Of a DNA stretch of 64,000 bases, positions 43,187 through 52,558 are shown one piece after another. Both the position numbers and the translations under genes were made by a program. Numbering within the stretch: position 1 is the stretch's first letter; each line of letters opens with the position of its first letter. Source of the stretch: Streptomyces sp. NBC_00162 (GTDB lineage Bacteria; Actinomycetota; Actinomycetes; Streptomycetales; Streptomycetaceae); contig NZ_CP102509.1 in assembly GCF_024611995.1 (NCBI RefSeq), forward strand, positions 1,984,001 through 2,048,000, read 5' to 3'. The notes beneath the pieces are model-generated. The model did no database searches, was not told the origin of the DNA, and was given only the letters and a program-made list of their open reading frames with translations.

Positions 43187-43307
43187 GGCTCTCACCGTCC
43201 TGGCGTGACAGTTCCCCCTCAGGCCCACTCTCCTCGCCCCTGCTGGGCCCTGCCACCGGGGTGGGGGGTGCCGACCGGCGCCGGGTGGTGCCGGCAAGAG
43301 AGACGGC

Positions 43308-45275
43308 CTAACCGGGCGGGCGCATGCGGAAGTCGTAGCGGGGCGGGAGCGGGCGGTCCGTGAGCGCCGACCAGACCTCGCCGAGGGTTTCCTCACCCTC
43401 CCGGAGGTCCGGGAGGGCGAACCCGTCCTCGAAGACCCGCCGGGCCGCCGCCACATGGCCCTCCGCCGCCAGGAGGCGGGCGGCGAGGAGCCGGAAGCGG
43501 CCCTGCTCGCGCAGGGCGGGCCGCAGCCGGTCCCAGACCCGGCGCGTCTCGGGCAGCCGTCCGGCGGCCAGCAGGGCCGCCATCGCCTCCTGGCCGAGCG
43601 CGGACTCCGCGGCCGTCCACGGCTCGCCGCCGCGGCTCTCGCCGGCCAGGTCGTCGAAGGCCTCCGCGTACCCGTCGGCCGCCCTCGCCCGGTCACCGGC
43701 CAGCGCGTCCGCCACCGCCAGGCAGCGCAGCAGCGGCCACCGCGAGGGTGCCAGCGCCAGCCCGCGCTCCCAGCTCCGCACCGCCTGGGCCACGTCTCCG
43801 GCGTGCCACTGGGCCACGCCCAGGTGGTACTCGGTCAGCGGTTCCGCCGGGGCCGTCTCCAGCATGTCCCGCCAGTGCGCGGCGACCAGGCTGGGCCCCG
43901 GCGGCGCCACCCGGCGCGGGGCCGGGAAGACCCCCGTGCGCCACAGCTCCAGCCACGGCTCCTGGGCCTCGCCGAGCGTGGACTCCCCGAAGGGGGTGCC
44001 CGGCAGCTTGAAGCCGCCGCACAGCACCTCCAGCGCGCCCCAGCCGGACCCCGCCGCCAGCCGCTCCCCCGGCTCGGTGTCCGCGCAGCCGCGCCACGCC
44101 TCGTACGCCGCGTCCACCCGCTCCCGGGGCAGTACGGAGTCCAGCGCGTCCTGAGCCGCGCCGCGGGCCGACGCCCAGTCGGCCCCGTGCACCGCGGCGG
44201 GCTCCGCGGCCAGCGGCCCGTACGCCTCCAGCCAGCTGAACTCCGCCCCGCCCTCGAGCCGTACGTGCTCCAGCTGGGTGCGGGCCAGCCCCGCCTGGAT
44301 CTCCGCGTAGCCGCCCGTGCCCGGCTCGGTCAGCCACTCCTGCCACCGGCGGCCGCCGCCGCCCGCGCCCCAGACGAACAGCTTGCGCCCGCGCAGCCGC
44401 CCGGTGGAGGTCTGCACCAGCCCCTGCCCGGCGGCGTCCAGCGAGGCGATCCAGGGCCGGGCCCCGTCCCGGACCTCGTAGAAGAAGTCGGCCGGGTACT
44501 CGCTGCGCAGCGGGTAGGTGCGGTCCGCGCCCTCCCACTCCGGTACGGGGATGCGGCGCAGCGAGCGCTCGTAGCCGAAGTTCCAGGCCTCGTCGGCGGG
44601 GGCGAGGACGCGGGTGCCCTCGTCCTCGGGGACGGCGATGTTGGACCACCAGTAGACGGGCGCGGGCCGTTCGTGCGGATTGCGCACGCGGACGCCGACG
44701 TAGAGGAACTCCGAGTCCTCGGGCAGCCACAGGTCCACCTGGAAGGGCAGGTCGCGCAGCCGCTCCCACTCCCACAGCCGGACCATCACGCCGCCGTCCG
44801 GGGCCGGGACGAGTGCGGCGTGCAGCGGGGCGCAGGAGAGGGTGGTGTGCCCGGTGGCGCCGGTGTTCCATTCGATGCCGCCGGAGAACCAGGCACCGTT
44901 GAGGGCGAAGTTGGCCGGCTGGAACACCGGGTTGCGGTAGAGCAGTTCGCGCCCGGTGGGCAGGTGCACGAGGGAGTGGACCCGCCCGCCGAGCCCCGGC
45001 AGGACGGTGACCCGCAGATGCTCGTTCTCGATGACGATCGACTCGAACTCCCGCTCGGACCGCCCCCGTCCGTACCCGTCGCGGATCCGGACCGGCAGCA
45101 GCGAGCGCAGCGGCTCGTACCCGATCTGCCGCGCCATGTCGCGCGGCAGCCCGTCGCGGGACCGCTCGTCCAGCGTGTGCACCCCGTCGGGCGCGCGCAG
45201 GGCGGGCAGCGGGTTCTCGGGCCCCAACGGGGCTGCGGGAAGGGTCAGTACGGCGCGTCGGACGGTGGTGGCCAT
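43308..45275 (-). CDS. DUF5107 and TPR-containing protein
   Basis: A 655-residue cytosolic protein. Residues about 60-350 resemble the DUF5107 galactose-mutarotase-like fold (ENEHLRVTVLPGLGGRVHSLVH, then GGIEWNTGATGHTTLS). The C-terminal 200 residues are helical TPR-like repeats (LTEYHLGVAQWHAGDVAQAVRSWERGLALAP and similar). Such proteins are thought to act on sugar polymers or to scaffold. It is apparently monocistronic. Confidence 0.78.
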   Translation of the reverse strand: MATTVRRAVLTLPAAPLGPENPLPALRAPDGVHTLDERSRDGLPRDMARQIGYEPLRSLLPVRIRDGYGRGRSEREFESIVIENEHLRVTVLPGLGGRVHSLVHLPTGRELLYRNPVFQPANFALNGAWFSGGIEWNTGATGHTTLSCAPLHAALVPAPDGGVMVRLWEWERLRDLPFQVDLWLPEDSEFLYVGVRVRNPHERPAPVYWWSNIAVPEDEGTRVLAPADEAWNFGYERSLRRIPVPEWEGADRTYPLRSEYPADFFYEVRDGARPWIASLDAAGQGLVQTSTGRLRGRKLFVWGAGGGGRRWQEWLTEPGTGGYAEIQAGLARTQLEHVRLEGGAEFSWLEAYGPLAAEPAAVHGADWASARGAAQDALDSVLPRERVDAAYEAWRGCADTEPGERLAAGSGWGALEVLCGGFKLPGTPFGESTLGEAQEPWLELWRTGVFPAPRRVAPPGPSLVAAHWRDMLETAPAEPLTEYHLGVAQWHAGDVAQAVRSWERGLALAPSRWPLLRCLAVADALAGDRARAADGYAEAFDDLAGESRGGEPWTAAESALGQEAMAALLAAGRLPETRRVWDRLRPALREQGRFRLLAARLLAAEGHVAAARRVFEDGFALPDLREGEETLGEVWSALTDRPLPPRYDFRMRPPG

Positions 45276-45340
45276 GAGGGAAATGGAACACGCAGCGGCA
45301 GCCGCTGCACAGGGGTTCCGCAGATCACCACCGGTCAGGA

Positions 45341-46240
45341 TTACGCAAAGGCGCCCGCGACCAGGTCGGCGAGCAGGGCGCCCGCACGGCCGTCCGGGTC
45401 CAGGTCCGGGTCGTAGATCGTGATGTTGATCCCGACGCAGCGCGGCGAGCTCACCAACACGCTCAGGAGTTCGGCGAGTTCGTCCGGGAGCAGGCCGCCG
45501 GGGTCCGGGCTGTCCACGGCCGGCATGACGCTCGAATCCAGCGCGTCGGCGTCCAGGTGCACCCAGAACCCAGCGGTGGCCGGCGGGTGCAGCCCGTCCA
45601 GCGCCGTCCGGGCCACCGGCCCGGCGCCGCGCTCGCGGATCTCCCCGACCGTGGCCACCTGGATCGCCGCCTCGCGCAGCTCCGCGAGGTCGGCGTCCCC
45701 GTCCCGGATCCCGAAGAGCCGTACGTCCTCGTCCCGCAGGTACGGGGAGCGGCCCTCCAGGTCGGCGAGAGCGGCCTGCCCGCGCCCCGTCGCGAGGGCG
45801 AGCTCCTCCCCGCCGGCGGCGCCGACCGGCCCGTTCACGGCCTCGTTGCCGGGGTGCCGGAAGTCGGCGGAGCCGTCGATGGCGGCCAGTCCGTACCGCC
45901 CGAGCCTGCGCATGGCCAGCGAGGCGCCGAGCTGGATCGAGCAGTCCCCGCCGAGGACCACGGGGAACTCCCCGGCCCTCAGGTGCCGTTCGATCCGGTC
46001 GGCGAGGGTGACGGTGTACGCGGCGAGGGCGTCGGCGTGGAACACGCCGTCACCCTCCTGCCAGTCCCCGCGGTCGTAGCGCGGCGGGACCACCACCCCG
46101 CCCTCGCGCGCACCGAGCCGGGCCAGCAGGCCCTGCTCCCGCAGGGCTCCGGCGAGCTTGTAGACGCCGGGTACGGTGCCGGGCGCGGGCGGGCGCAGGC
46201 CGAGGTTGGACGGGGCATCGAGGAGCACGAGGGATCGCAT
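45341..46240 (-). CDS. Arginase/ureohydrolase-family protein with altered metal ligands
   Basis: A 299-residue protein with the arginase order of motifs: VVLGGDCSIQLG near residue 97, AAIDGSADF near 121 and WVHLDADALDSS near 228. In arginases the binuclear manganese is held by His in GGDHS and Asp-His-Asp in DAHxD. Here those positions read Cys100, Asp122, Ser124 and Asp126, so both His ligands are replaced. The rest of the fold is intact to the C-terminus. Activity is uncertain. Confidence 0.78.
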   Translation of the reverse strand: MRSLVLLDAPSNLGLRPPAPGTVPGVYKLAGALREQGLLARLGAREGGVVVPPRYDRGDWQEGDGVFHADALAAYTVTLADRIERHLRAGEFPVVLGGDCSIQLGASLAMRRLGRYGLAAIDGSADFRHPGNEAVNGPVGAAGGEELALATGRGQAALADLEGRSPYLRDEDVRLFGIRDGDADLAELREAAIQVATVGEIRERGAGPVARTALDGLHPPATAGFWVHLDADALDSSVMPAVDSPDPGGLLPDELAELLSVLVSSPRCVGINITIYDPDLDPDGRAGALLADLVAGAFA

Positions 46241-46268
46241 GTCCCCATCCTTGCGGACAGGGCTGCCT

Positions 46269-46826
46269 CTAGGGGAGCGACATTTCGGCGGTGACGGCCC
46301 AGCGTTCGTGGTCGCGCCAGGCGCCGTCGACGTGGAGGAAGTCCGGGGAGAGCCCCTCCAGCCGGAAGCCCGCGCCGCGGACCAGCGCGATCGAGGCGGC
46401 GTTGCCGGGCTGGATGTTGGCCTCCAGGCGGTGCAGGCCGAGGCCGCCCTCGCCGGGCGGGGAGAAGGCGTGCCCGAGGACCAGGCTCAGGGCCTCGTGG
46501 AACAGTCCCCGGCCGGCGGCGTGCGCGAAGGCTCCGTAGCCGAGGGCCCCGCACTGGAAGGCGCCCCGCACGATGTTGTTGACGTTGACGAAGCCCGCGA
46601 GGGCCCCGGTCCCCAGCTCGCACACGAGGAACCCGGCCCGGCCGTCGCCCTCGGCCAGCCGGGTCGCGTACGGCTCGTACTCCTCGATGGTGGCGGGCGG
46701 GAACAGCCAGGGGTGGTGGAGGTCCCTGCTCTCGTGCGCGCGTGCGGTGAACTCGGGCCCGTCGGCGAGCCGGAAGGGCCGCAGCCCCACCCGCGCGCCC
46801 TCCCGCAGGTACGTGGAAAAGGTCAT
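46269..46826 (-). CDS. GNAT family N-acetyltransferase (RimJ/RimL-like)
   Basis: The protein has 185 residues. It has LREGARVGLRPFRLADGPEF at the start, a middle strand GFVNVNNIVRGAF, GYGAFAHAAGRGLFHEAL as acetyl-CoA-binding loop, and LEANIQPGNAASIALVRGAGF near the end, the RimJ/RimL pattern. It probably acetylates an alpha-amino group or a small amine. It is divergent from a second GNAT-like gene with 35 bases between the starts. Confidence 0.9.
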   Translation of the reverse strand: MTFSTYLREGARVGLRPFRLADGPEFTARAHESRDLHHPWLFPPATIEEYEPYATRLAEGDGRAGFLVCELGTGALAGFVNVNNIVRGAFQCGALGYGAFAHAAGRGLFHEALSLVLGHAFSPPGEGGLGLHRLEANIQPGNAASIALVRGAGFRLEGLSPDFLHVDGAWRDHERWAVTAEMSLP

Positions 46827-46861
46827 CCGCCCAGGTTAGGAGCTGTGACAGGATCCCCTGC

Positions 46862-47581
46862 GTGATCATCAACCCCGACACTCGCGAACTCCTGCTCGCG
46901 GCAGCGCGCGACAACGCCGAGTGGTGCGACGCGGTCGTACGCGGCCACGGACCGGCCGGCGCGTTCGCCCCGGAGCTCTGGACCAGCGCGTTCCGGACTC
47001 CGCCGCTGTACCCCGATGCCGTGACCCTCGTCCCGGGAGCCCCGGCGGCCGCGCTGCTGGCCGGGATCGACACCGACGGCCCCGGCTGCTCGGTCAAGGA
47101 CAGCTTCGCCGACCTGGACCTGGCCGGGGCCGGCTTCGAGGTGCTGTTCGAGGCCCGGTGGATCCACCGCCCGGCCGGGCCCGCCGCGGACACCGGCGCC
47201 CGCCTGGAGTGGTCCGCGGTCACCGACGCCGCCGGCCTGGAGGCCTGGGAGGCCGCCTGGGACGGCGAGCAGAGCACCGGCCTGTTCCACCCGGCCCTGC
47301 CGGGCCGGGACATCGTCTTCCTTGCGGGCCGCGCCGGGGGCCGGATCGTCGCCGGGGCCGTCGCGCACCGGGGCAGCGGCGCGGTGGTGGGCCTGTCCAA
47401 CCTGTTCGCCGCCGACGAGGCCGACACCGACGCGGCCTGGGCGGGCGCGCTCAACGCCATCGCCGCCCGCTGGCCGGAACTGCCCGTCGTCGGCTACGAG
47501 TCGGGGGACGACCTCGACGCCGCCGTCCGCGCCGGGTTCACCCCGATCGGCCCGCTCCGCGTCTGGCTGCACACGGCCTAG
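46862..47581 (+). CDS. GNAT-like hypothetical protein
   Basis: A 239-residue protein starting at GTG 46862. The second half looks like a GNAT fold (FLAGRAGGRIVAGAVAHRG, then NLFAADEADTDAAWAGALNAI, then GYESGDDLDAAVRAGF), but the acetyl-CoA loop Q/RxxGxG/A is not clear. The function is unknown. Its TAG stop shares a CTAG at 47578-47581 with the opposing peptidase gene. Confidence 0.7.
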   Translation: MIINPDTRELLLAAARDNAEWCDAVVRGHGPAGAFAPELWTSAFRTPPLYPDAVTLVPGAPAAALLAGIDTDGPGCSVKDSFADLDLAGAGFEVLFEARWIHRPAGPAADTGARLEWSAVTDAAGLEAWEAAWDGEQSTGLFHPALPGRDIVFLAGRAGGRIVAGAVAHRGSGAVVGLSNLFAADEADTDAAWAGALNAIAARWPELPVVGYESGDDLDAAVRAGFTPIGPLRVWLHTA

Positions 47582-49578
47582 CCCTCCAGCTCCAGCCTCG
47601 GCACGTCAGCGCGTTCGATCCCGAACACCTGGGCGTACAGGGACAGTTCGGCCTCCAGCGCGCGGATCATCGTGTCCGCCCGCCGGAAGCCGTGCCCCTC
47701 GCCCTCGAAGGCCAGGTACGCGTGCGGCACCGACCGCCCCCGCATGGCGGCGAGGAAGCGCTCCGCCTGGGCGGGCGGGCAGACCGGGTCGTCCAGTCCC
47801 TGGAGCAGGACGAACGGGGCGGTGATCCGGTCGGCGCGGGCCACCGGTGAGCGCTCGCGGCAGCGGACGGCGAGGGTCTGCGGCGGTCCGGCCAGGCCGT
47901 CGATGTAGCGGGACTCCAGGTCGTGGGTCTCCTCGGCGAAGCCGAGCAGGTCCAGGACCGGGTAGATGATCGCCGCGCAGGCGTACAGGTCGGTCGCGGC
48001 CAGCGAGGCCGCCGCGGTCCAGCCGCCCGCGCTGGCGCCGCGGATGGCGAGCCGGTCCGGGTCGGCGGTGCCCTCGGCGGCCAGTGCCCGGGCCACCGCC
48101 GCGCAGTCCTCCACGTCCACGACGCCCCACTGCTCGCGCAGCCGCTCCCGGTAGGCGCGGCCGTAGCCGGTGGAGCCGCCGTAGTTCACTTCGACCACGC
48201 CGATGCCGCGCGAGGTGAAGTACGCGATGTGCAGGTCGAGTACGGGCGGCACGTGGTCGGTGGGGCCGCCGTGCGCCCACACCACGTACGGGGGCAGTTC
48301 GTCGGCGGCCGCCCGGCAGGCCGGGTGGTGCGGCGGGTAGACGTGTGCGTGGATCTCCCGGTTGTCGGGGCCGAGGAAGGTCCGGCTCTGCGGCTCCGGG
48401 TAGTAGGCCGGATCGACCGGGTCCACTCCGTGGGCGCCGACCCCCCGGGCGTGCCCGGTGGCGGTGTCCAGCTCCACCACCTCGTACGCGCTGCGCGGGC
48501 TGGCGGCGACCCCGTACACGCGGGTGCCGCTCACGGCGAGGGTCGGCTGCCAGGCGGTCCACGGCCCGGCCGCGTCCACCAGGTCCCCGCTCTCCGGGTC
48601 GAGGATGCCGAGCACGGAGGAGCCCTGGCCGTGCAGGACGGCGACGAGCCCGTCGGCCAGCGGGGCGAGCCAGCGCAGCCCGGGCTTCCACAGCGGACCG
48701 CCGAACTCCTCTTCCCTGGGGCACAGGTTGACCGCGTCACCGGTCGCCGGGTCCACCCGGTACGGGTTCCACCAGCCGCTGCGGTCGCTCACCGCGAGGA
48801 GGGTTCCGCGGGCCGTCCACTCGACCTGGGCGACGGCCTCGGCGGGGCCGCCCAGTACGGTACGGGCCCGCTCGAGCCGGCCGTCCGGCGTGACCTCGGC
48901 CAGTCGCAGTTCGGTGCCGTCCCAGGGCATCCGCGGGTGGTCCCACACCAGCCAGGCCGCGTGCCGCCCGTCCGGGGAGAGCCGGGGTCCGGTGCTGAAC
49001 CGGTGCCGGTCGTCGGTCAGTTCCCGCACGGCGGACCGGTCCGCGGCGGCCGATCCGTCCAGCGGTACGGCGGCGGGCACCCGGCGGACGTCGGTCGGCC
49101 CGGGTCCGGTGAACTCCTCGAGCACGCACCAGACTTCGGAGCCGCGCAGCACCGGGTCGGCCCAGCGCAGTCCGCCGCCGACGCCGGAGAGGGGGGTCAG
49201 GGGCCGCGGTGTCGCGGCGTCGCCCGGGGCGTCCGGCTCGTAGGCGTAGAGCCGCTGGTCGGCGAAGTTGACGAAGACCAGCAGCGGACCGCCCTCGGCC
49301 CGTTCGACTCCGGCCCAGGGGAGGCCGCCGTACTCGGTGACCCGGCTGCGCACGTTCCACGGCGCGGGCAGGGCGGTGACGCTCTCGCCGACGGGACCGT
49401 CGCCGGCGGGGCGGCGCACCAGGGCCCGGCGGCCGCCCTCCTGCGGCCGGGGCTCGGTCCACCACACCTCGGGGCCGACCGTGCCCACGTACTCGGGCCG
49501 CCCGTCGAGGGAGGCGGCGAGTTCGGCGGCGATGGGCGAGGGCCAGCTTCCGTAGGGCCGGGTCGCCGCGGCCATCAC
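47578..49578 (-). CDS. S9 family prolyl oligopeptidase-like peptidase
   Basis: A 666-residue cytosolic serine peptidase. The N-terminal two thirds is a beta-propeller. The alpha/beta-hydrolase domain carries Ser516 in GASAGG, Asp near 597 in GLDDPVCP and His629 in GEGHGF. It cleaves short peptides, often as acylaminoacyl- or dipeptidyl-peptidase. The start is GTG at 49578 or ATG at 49575. Its upstream neighbour ends ten bases earlier. The gene is the last of the M55-M20-S9 operon. Confidence 0.9.
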   Translation of the reverse strand: MMAAATRPYGSWPSPIAAELAASLDGRPEYVGTVGPEVWWTEPRPQEGGRRALVRRPAGDGPVGESVTALPAPWNVRSRVTEYGGLPWAGVERAEGGPLLVFVNFADQRLYAYEPDAPGDAATPRPLTPLSGVGGGLRWADPVLRGSEVWCVLEEFTGPGPTDVRRVPAAVPLDGSAAADRSAVRELTDDRHRFSTGPRLSPDGRHAAWLVWDHPRMPWDGTELRLAEVTPDGRLERARTVLGGPAEAVAQVEWTARGTLLAVSDRSGWWNPYRVDPATGDAVNLCPREEEFGGPLWKPGLRWLAPLADGLVAVLHGQGSSVLGILDPESGDLVDAAGPWTAWQPTLAVSGTRVYGVAASPRSAYEVVELDTATGHARGVGAHGVDPVDPAYYPEPQSRTFLGPDNREIHAHVYPPHHPACRAAADELPPYVVWAHGGPTDHVPPVLDLHIAYFTSRGIGVVEVNYGGSTGYGRAYRERLREQWGVVDVEDCAAVARALAAEGTADPDRLAIRGASAGGWTAAASLAATDLYACAAIIYPVLDLLGFAEETHDLESRYIDGLAGPPQTLAVRCRERSPVARADRITAPFVLLQGLDDPVCPPAQAERFLAAMRGRSVPHAYLAFEGEGHGFRRADTMIRALEAELSLYAQVFGIERADVPRLELEG

Positions 49579-49588
49579 AGGGTCCCCC

Positions 49589-50971
49589 TCACAGCGTCCG
49601 CAGTGCGTGGTCGAGGACGCGGACGCCGAAGTGCAGGGCGTCGACGGGGACCCGCTCGTCCACGCCGTGGAACAGCGACCAGTAGTCGAAGCCGGGCGGC
49701 AGTTTCAGCGGGGAGAAGCCGTAGCCGGTGATGCCGAGCCGGGAGAACTGCTTGGCGTCGGTGCCACCCGCCATGCAGAAGGGCACCACGTGCCCGTCCG
49801 GGTCGAACCGCTCGACGGACTCGCGCAGGATCCCGTACGTCCGCCCGTCCACGGGGGCTTCGAGCGCGACCTCGCGGTGGTGGAACTCCCACCGCACATC
49901 GGGGCCGGTGAGCGCGTCCAGGGTGGCGATGAACTCGGCCTCGCCGCCCGGCAGCATCCGGCCGTCCACGTAGGCGGCGGCCTGGCCGGGGATCACGTTG
50001 AGCTTGTAACCGGCGCTGAGCATCGTCGGGTTGGCGCTGTTGCGCACGGTCGCGTCGACCAGGGCGGCGGCCGGGCCGAGCCTGCCGAGGACGCCCTCGA
50101 GGTCGAATCCCGGGGCCCTCGGGTCCACCGACAGGCCCTGGAGGGCGGCGAGTTCGGTGATGCAGGCGACGACGGTGTCGGTGAGGCGGACCGGCCACTC
50201 GTGGGCGCCGATCCGGGCGACGGCGGCGGCGAGCCGGGTCACGGCATTGGCCCTGTTGGGCTTGGAGCCGTGTCCGGCGGTTCCGTGGGCCGTCAACTTC
50301 AGCCACGCGGTGCCGCGTTCACCGGCGGCGATCGGGTAGAGGGCCCGGCCGTCGCCGGGGTGGACGGTGAACGCGCCGGACTCGCCGATGCCCTCCGTAC
50401 AGCCCTCGAAGAGGTGCGGGTGCCGGTCGGCGAGGAAGCCGGAGCCGTCGACGGCGCTGTCCTCCTCGTCGGCGGTGAAGGCGATCACGATGTCCCGGCG
50501 GGGCCGCACGCCGGCCCGCGCCCAGGCCCGTACGACGGCCAGCACCATCGCGTCCGTGTTCTTCATGTCGACGGCCCCGCGGCCCCAGACCACGCCGTCG
50601 CGGACCTCTCCCGAGAAGGGGTCCACACTCCATTCGCCGGCCTCGGCCGGAACCACGTCGAGGTGGCCGTGGACGAGGAGCGCCTCGGCGGAAGGGTCCG
50701 AGCCCTCGATCCGGGCCACCACGTTGGTGCGGCCCGGGGTGCGCTCCAGGAGGACCGGCTCGAGCCCGGCGGCGGCGAGCCGCTCGGCGGCGTACTCGGC
50801 GGCGGGGCGTTCGCAGCAGTCGCCGCCGCCCCGGTTGGTGGTGTCGATCCTGATGAGGCCGGAGGTGAACTCGACCGCCTCGTCGAGGGCGGCCTCGTCG
50901 ACGGCGTCGGCCGGGGCGCGGTCCTGGGCCTGGGCCGGGACGTCGGCGGTGACTACGGGCATGTCAGCCAT
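49589..50971 (-). CDS. M20/M25/M40 family metallopeptidase
   Basis: A 460-residue dinuclear zinc peptidase. The ligand motifs HGHLDVVPAEAGEW, WGRGAVDMKNTDA and FTADEEDSA are present, and the lid/dimer domain follows from LKLTAHGTAGHGSKPN. Such enzymes hydrolyse dipeptides or acyl-amino acids. It overlaps the upstream M55 gene by eight bases and is followed by the S9 gene ten bases later, which suggests sequential breakdown of peptides. Confidence 0.92.
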   Translation of the reverse strand: MADMPVVTADVPAQAQDRAPADAVDEAALDEAVEFTSGLIRIDTTNRGGGDCCERPAAEYAAERLAAAGLEPVLLERTPGRTNVVARIEGSDPSAEALLVHGHLDVVPAEAGEWSVDPFSGEVRDGVVWGRGAVDMKNTDAMVLAVVRAWARAGVRPRRDIVIAFTADEEDSAVDGSGFLADRHPHLFEGCTEGIGESGAFTVHPGDGRALYPIAAGERGTAWLKLTAHGTAGHGSKPNRANAVTRLAAAVARIGAHEWPVRLTDTVVACITELAALQGLSVDPRAPGFDLEGVLGRLGPAAALVDATVRNSANPTMLSAGYKLNVIPGQAAAYVDGRMLPGGEAEFIATLDALTGPDVRWEFHHREVALEAPVDGRTYGILRESVERFDPDGHVVPFCMAGGTDAKQFSRLGITGYGFSPLKLPPGFDYWSLFHGVDERVPVDALHFGVRVLDHALRTL

Positions 50972-51797
50972 ACTGCTCCTCCACGGCCGCGGAGACGACC
51001 GTCGTGACCGCCTTGAAGGTGCGGATCCCCTCGTACATCGTCTCGCTGCTGTACGCGACCCTGCGTTCGCCGCACCGCTCGGCGCCGGGGACCACCGTGG
51101 CCGCCAGGGCCAGGTGCTCGGCGTCGAACTCCAGCTCCACGGTGTAGGGGCCGCCGAGCACGGGATCGCGCCGGACGGCGAGGGCCGTGGCTTCCTTGGC
51201 CGCCGCGCGGATGTCGGCGGCGGTGCGCGCGGGGGTCCGGCACACGGCGGCGTAGCGCGAGACGTGGTCCTTGACCGCGACGGTCACCGCGTCCGGGGCG
51301 TATCCGGCGGCGTCGACGCAGGTCAGGTCGTCGCCGGTGACCATGATGACGGGCACCCCGTATTCGGCGACGACGTGCGCGTTGAGCAGTCCCTCGCTCG
51401 CCCGGATCCCGTTGAGCCAGACGCCGGTGATGGAGTTGGCGAGGTAGGTGTGGGCGAGGACCCCTTCGGAGCCGGCGCCCGTGTGGTAGCCGACGAAGGC
51501 GATCCCGTCGACGTCCCCGTGCTGGACGCCCTCGACCATGGAGAGCGTCTTGTGGCGGCCGGTGAGCATCTCGGCGCGGGCGTCGAGCTTCTCCAGCAGC
51601 AGGTTGCGCATGGTCCAGTGGGCCTCGTTGATGAGGACCTGGTCGGCGCCGCCGTCGTAGAAGCCGAGTGCGGCCGCGTTCACGTCGGAGGTGAACATGT
51701 GCCGGCAGCGCTCCCACTGGGACGCCCCGGGCACCACGTCCTCGGGCCAGGTGACGCCGGTGGCGCCCTCCATGTCGGCGGAGATGAGGATCTTCAT
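50964..51797 (-). CDS. M55 family D-aminopeptidase (DppA-like)
   Basis: A 277-residue metallopeptidase. The N-terminus KILISADMEGATGVTWPED carries the metal-binding Asp and Glu, and NEAHWTMRN and GYHTGAG contain further ligands, as in B. subtilis DppA. It releases D-amino acids such as D-Ala from peptides. The ATG at 51797 is chosen because the family begins with this strand. The open frame upstream to 51905 encodes unrelated Pro/Arg-rich residues. Confidence 0.92.
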   Translation of the reverse strand: MKILISADMEGATGVTWPEDVVPGASQWERCRHMFTSDVNAAALGFYDGGADQVLINEAHWTMRNLLLEKLDARAEMLTGRHKTLSMVEGVQHGDVDGIAFVGYHTGAGSEGVLAHTYLANSITGVWLNGIRASEGLLNAHVVAEYGVPVIMVTGDDLTCVDAAGYAPDAVTVAVKDHVSRYAAVCRTPARTAADIRAAAKEATALAVRRDPVLGGPYTVELEFDAEHLALAATVVPGAERCGERRVAYSSETMYEGIRTFKAVTTVVSAAVEEQYG

Positions 51798-51877
51798 CGG
51801 GCCCCCGGGCGGTCGGTTGCGGAGACCCAGCCTAGCTCTCGCACCTCCGCCGGGCCCGGGGGCCACGCCCGGGTTCC

Positions 51878-51923
51878 GGCGGCTCACCGGGGCCGGGAAA
51901 TCCACCCGATCCGGTGAGCCGCC
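51878..51923 (-). terminator. Terminator-like hairpin between the second START-like gene and the M55 gene
   Basis: GGCGGCTCACCGG at 51878-51890 and CCGGTGAGCCGCC at 51911-51923 form a perfect 13-bp stem with a 20-base loop. It follows the stop of the START-like gene at 51963 by about 40 bases, on the minus strand. Confidence 0.6.
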
Positions 51924-51962
51924 CGGCGCCGCGCAACGCCAAATGCGGTCACAGCACTGGGA

Positions 51963-52406
51963 TCAGGCCTCGACTTCGGCGGCCAGGTTGGCCAGCAGGG
52001 TGTCGTAGATCCGGCCGAGGCCCTTGGGCGCGAAGGTGCGCTCGAAGAAGCCGCCGATGCCGCCGGCGCCGTTCCACACGGTGCTGACCACGGCCTTGGA
52101 CTTGCCCTCGCCGGCCGGAGTGACCAGCCAGGTGGTGACCATGGAGGAGTTGCGGTCCTTCTCCACCAGCTGTCCGTCGGTGGGCTCGCTGACCTCGAGC
52201 AGGCAGTCGCGCACGCGCTTGCTGGTGGCCTGGAGCTTCCAGTGCACCAGGGTCCCCTCGCCGTCGCCGCCCTCGCGCACCTCGTACTCGCTGAAGTGCT
52301 CGGGCAGCAGCTTCCCCCGGGTCCCGGTGTAGTCCGCCAGCGCGTCGAACACGGTCTCCGCGTCAGCCGCGATGATCCGCTCCGTGGTGGCCTCGACCTG
52401 CGCCAT
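51963..52406 (-). CDS. SRPBCC (START-like) family protein
   Basis: The protein has 147 residues. It starts with ATTERIIAADAETVFDALADY, typical of polyketide-cyclase/START-like proteins. The FFERTFAPKGLGRIYDTLLANLAAEVE C-terminal helix follows. A ligand pocket is predicted, but the ligand is unknown. The ATG at 52406 is preceded by GGAGGAA. It is divergent from the radical SAM gene and close enough for the LexA box to affect both. Confidence 0.85.
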   Translation of the reverse strand: MAQVEATTERIIAADAETVFDALADYTGTRGKLLPEHFSEYEVREGGDGEGTLVHWKLQATSKRVRDCLLEVSEPTDGQLVEKDRNSSMVTTWLVTPAGEGKSKAVVSTVWNGAGGIGGFFERTFAPKGLGRIYDTLLANLAAEVEA

Positions 52407-52512
52407 AGCTGTTCCTCCAGCAGTTGTGATCGCTCGTCACGGCGAAGCCAACCACCTCCGGGGCAGCCGCCCAAATCCGGAGGGCCGGATTTCCCGGCCC
52501 GCACGATCATGG

Positions 52513-52524
52513 GAACGTTTGTTC
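52513..52524. promoter_or_regulatory. LexA (SOS) box before the radical SAM gene
   Basis: GAAC at 52513-52516 and GTTC at 52521-52524 flank GTTT, the exact GAAC-N4-GTTC core bound by actinobacterial LexA. It lies 35 bases before the ATG at 52559. In M. tuberculosis the homologous Rv2578c belongs to the DNA-damage regulon, so this site is probably functional. Confidence 0.8.
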
Positions 52525-52558
52525 TATTCTCGGGCCAGAGCTACCGAGGGAGGCGCTC

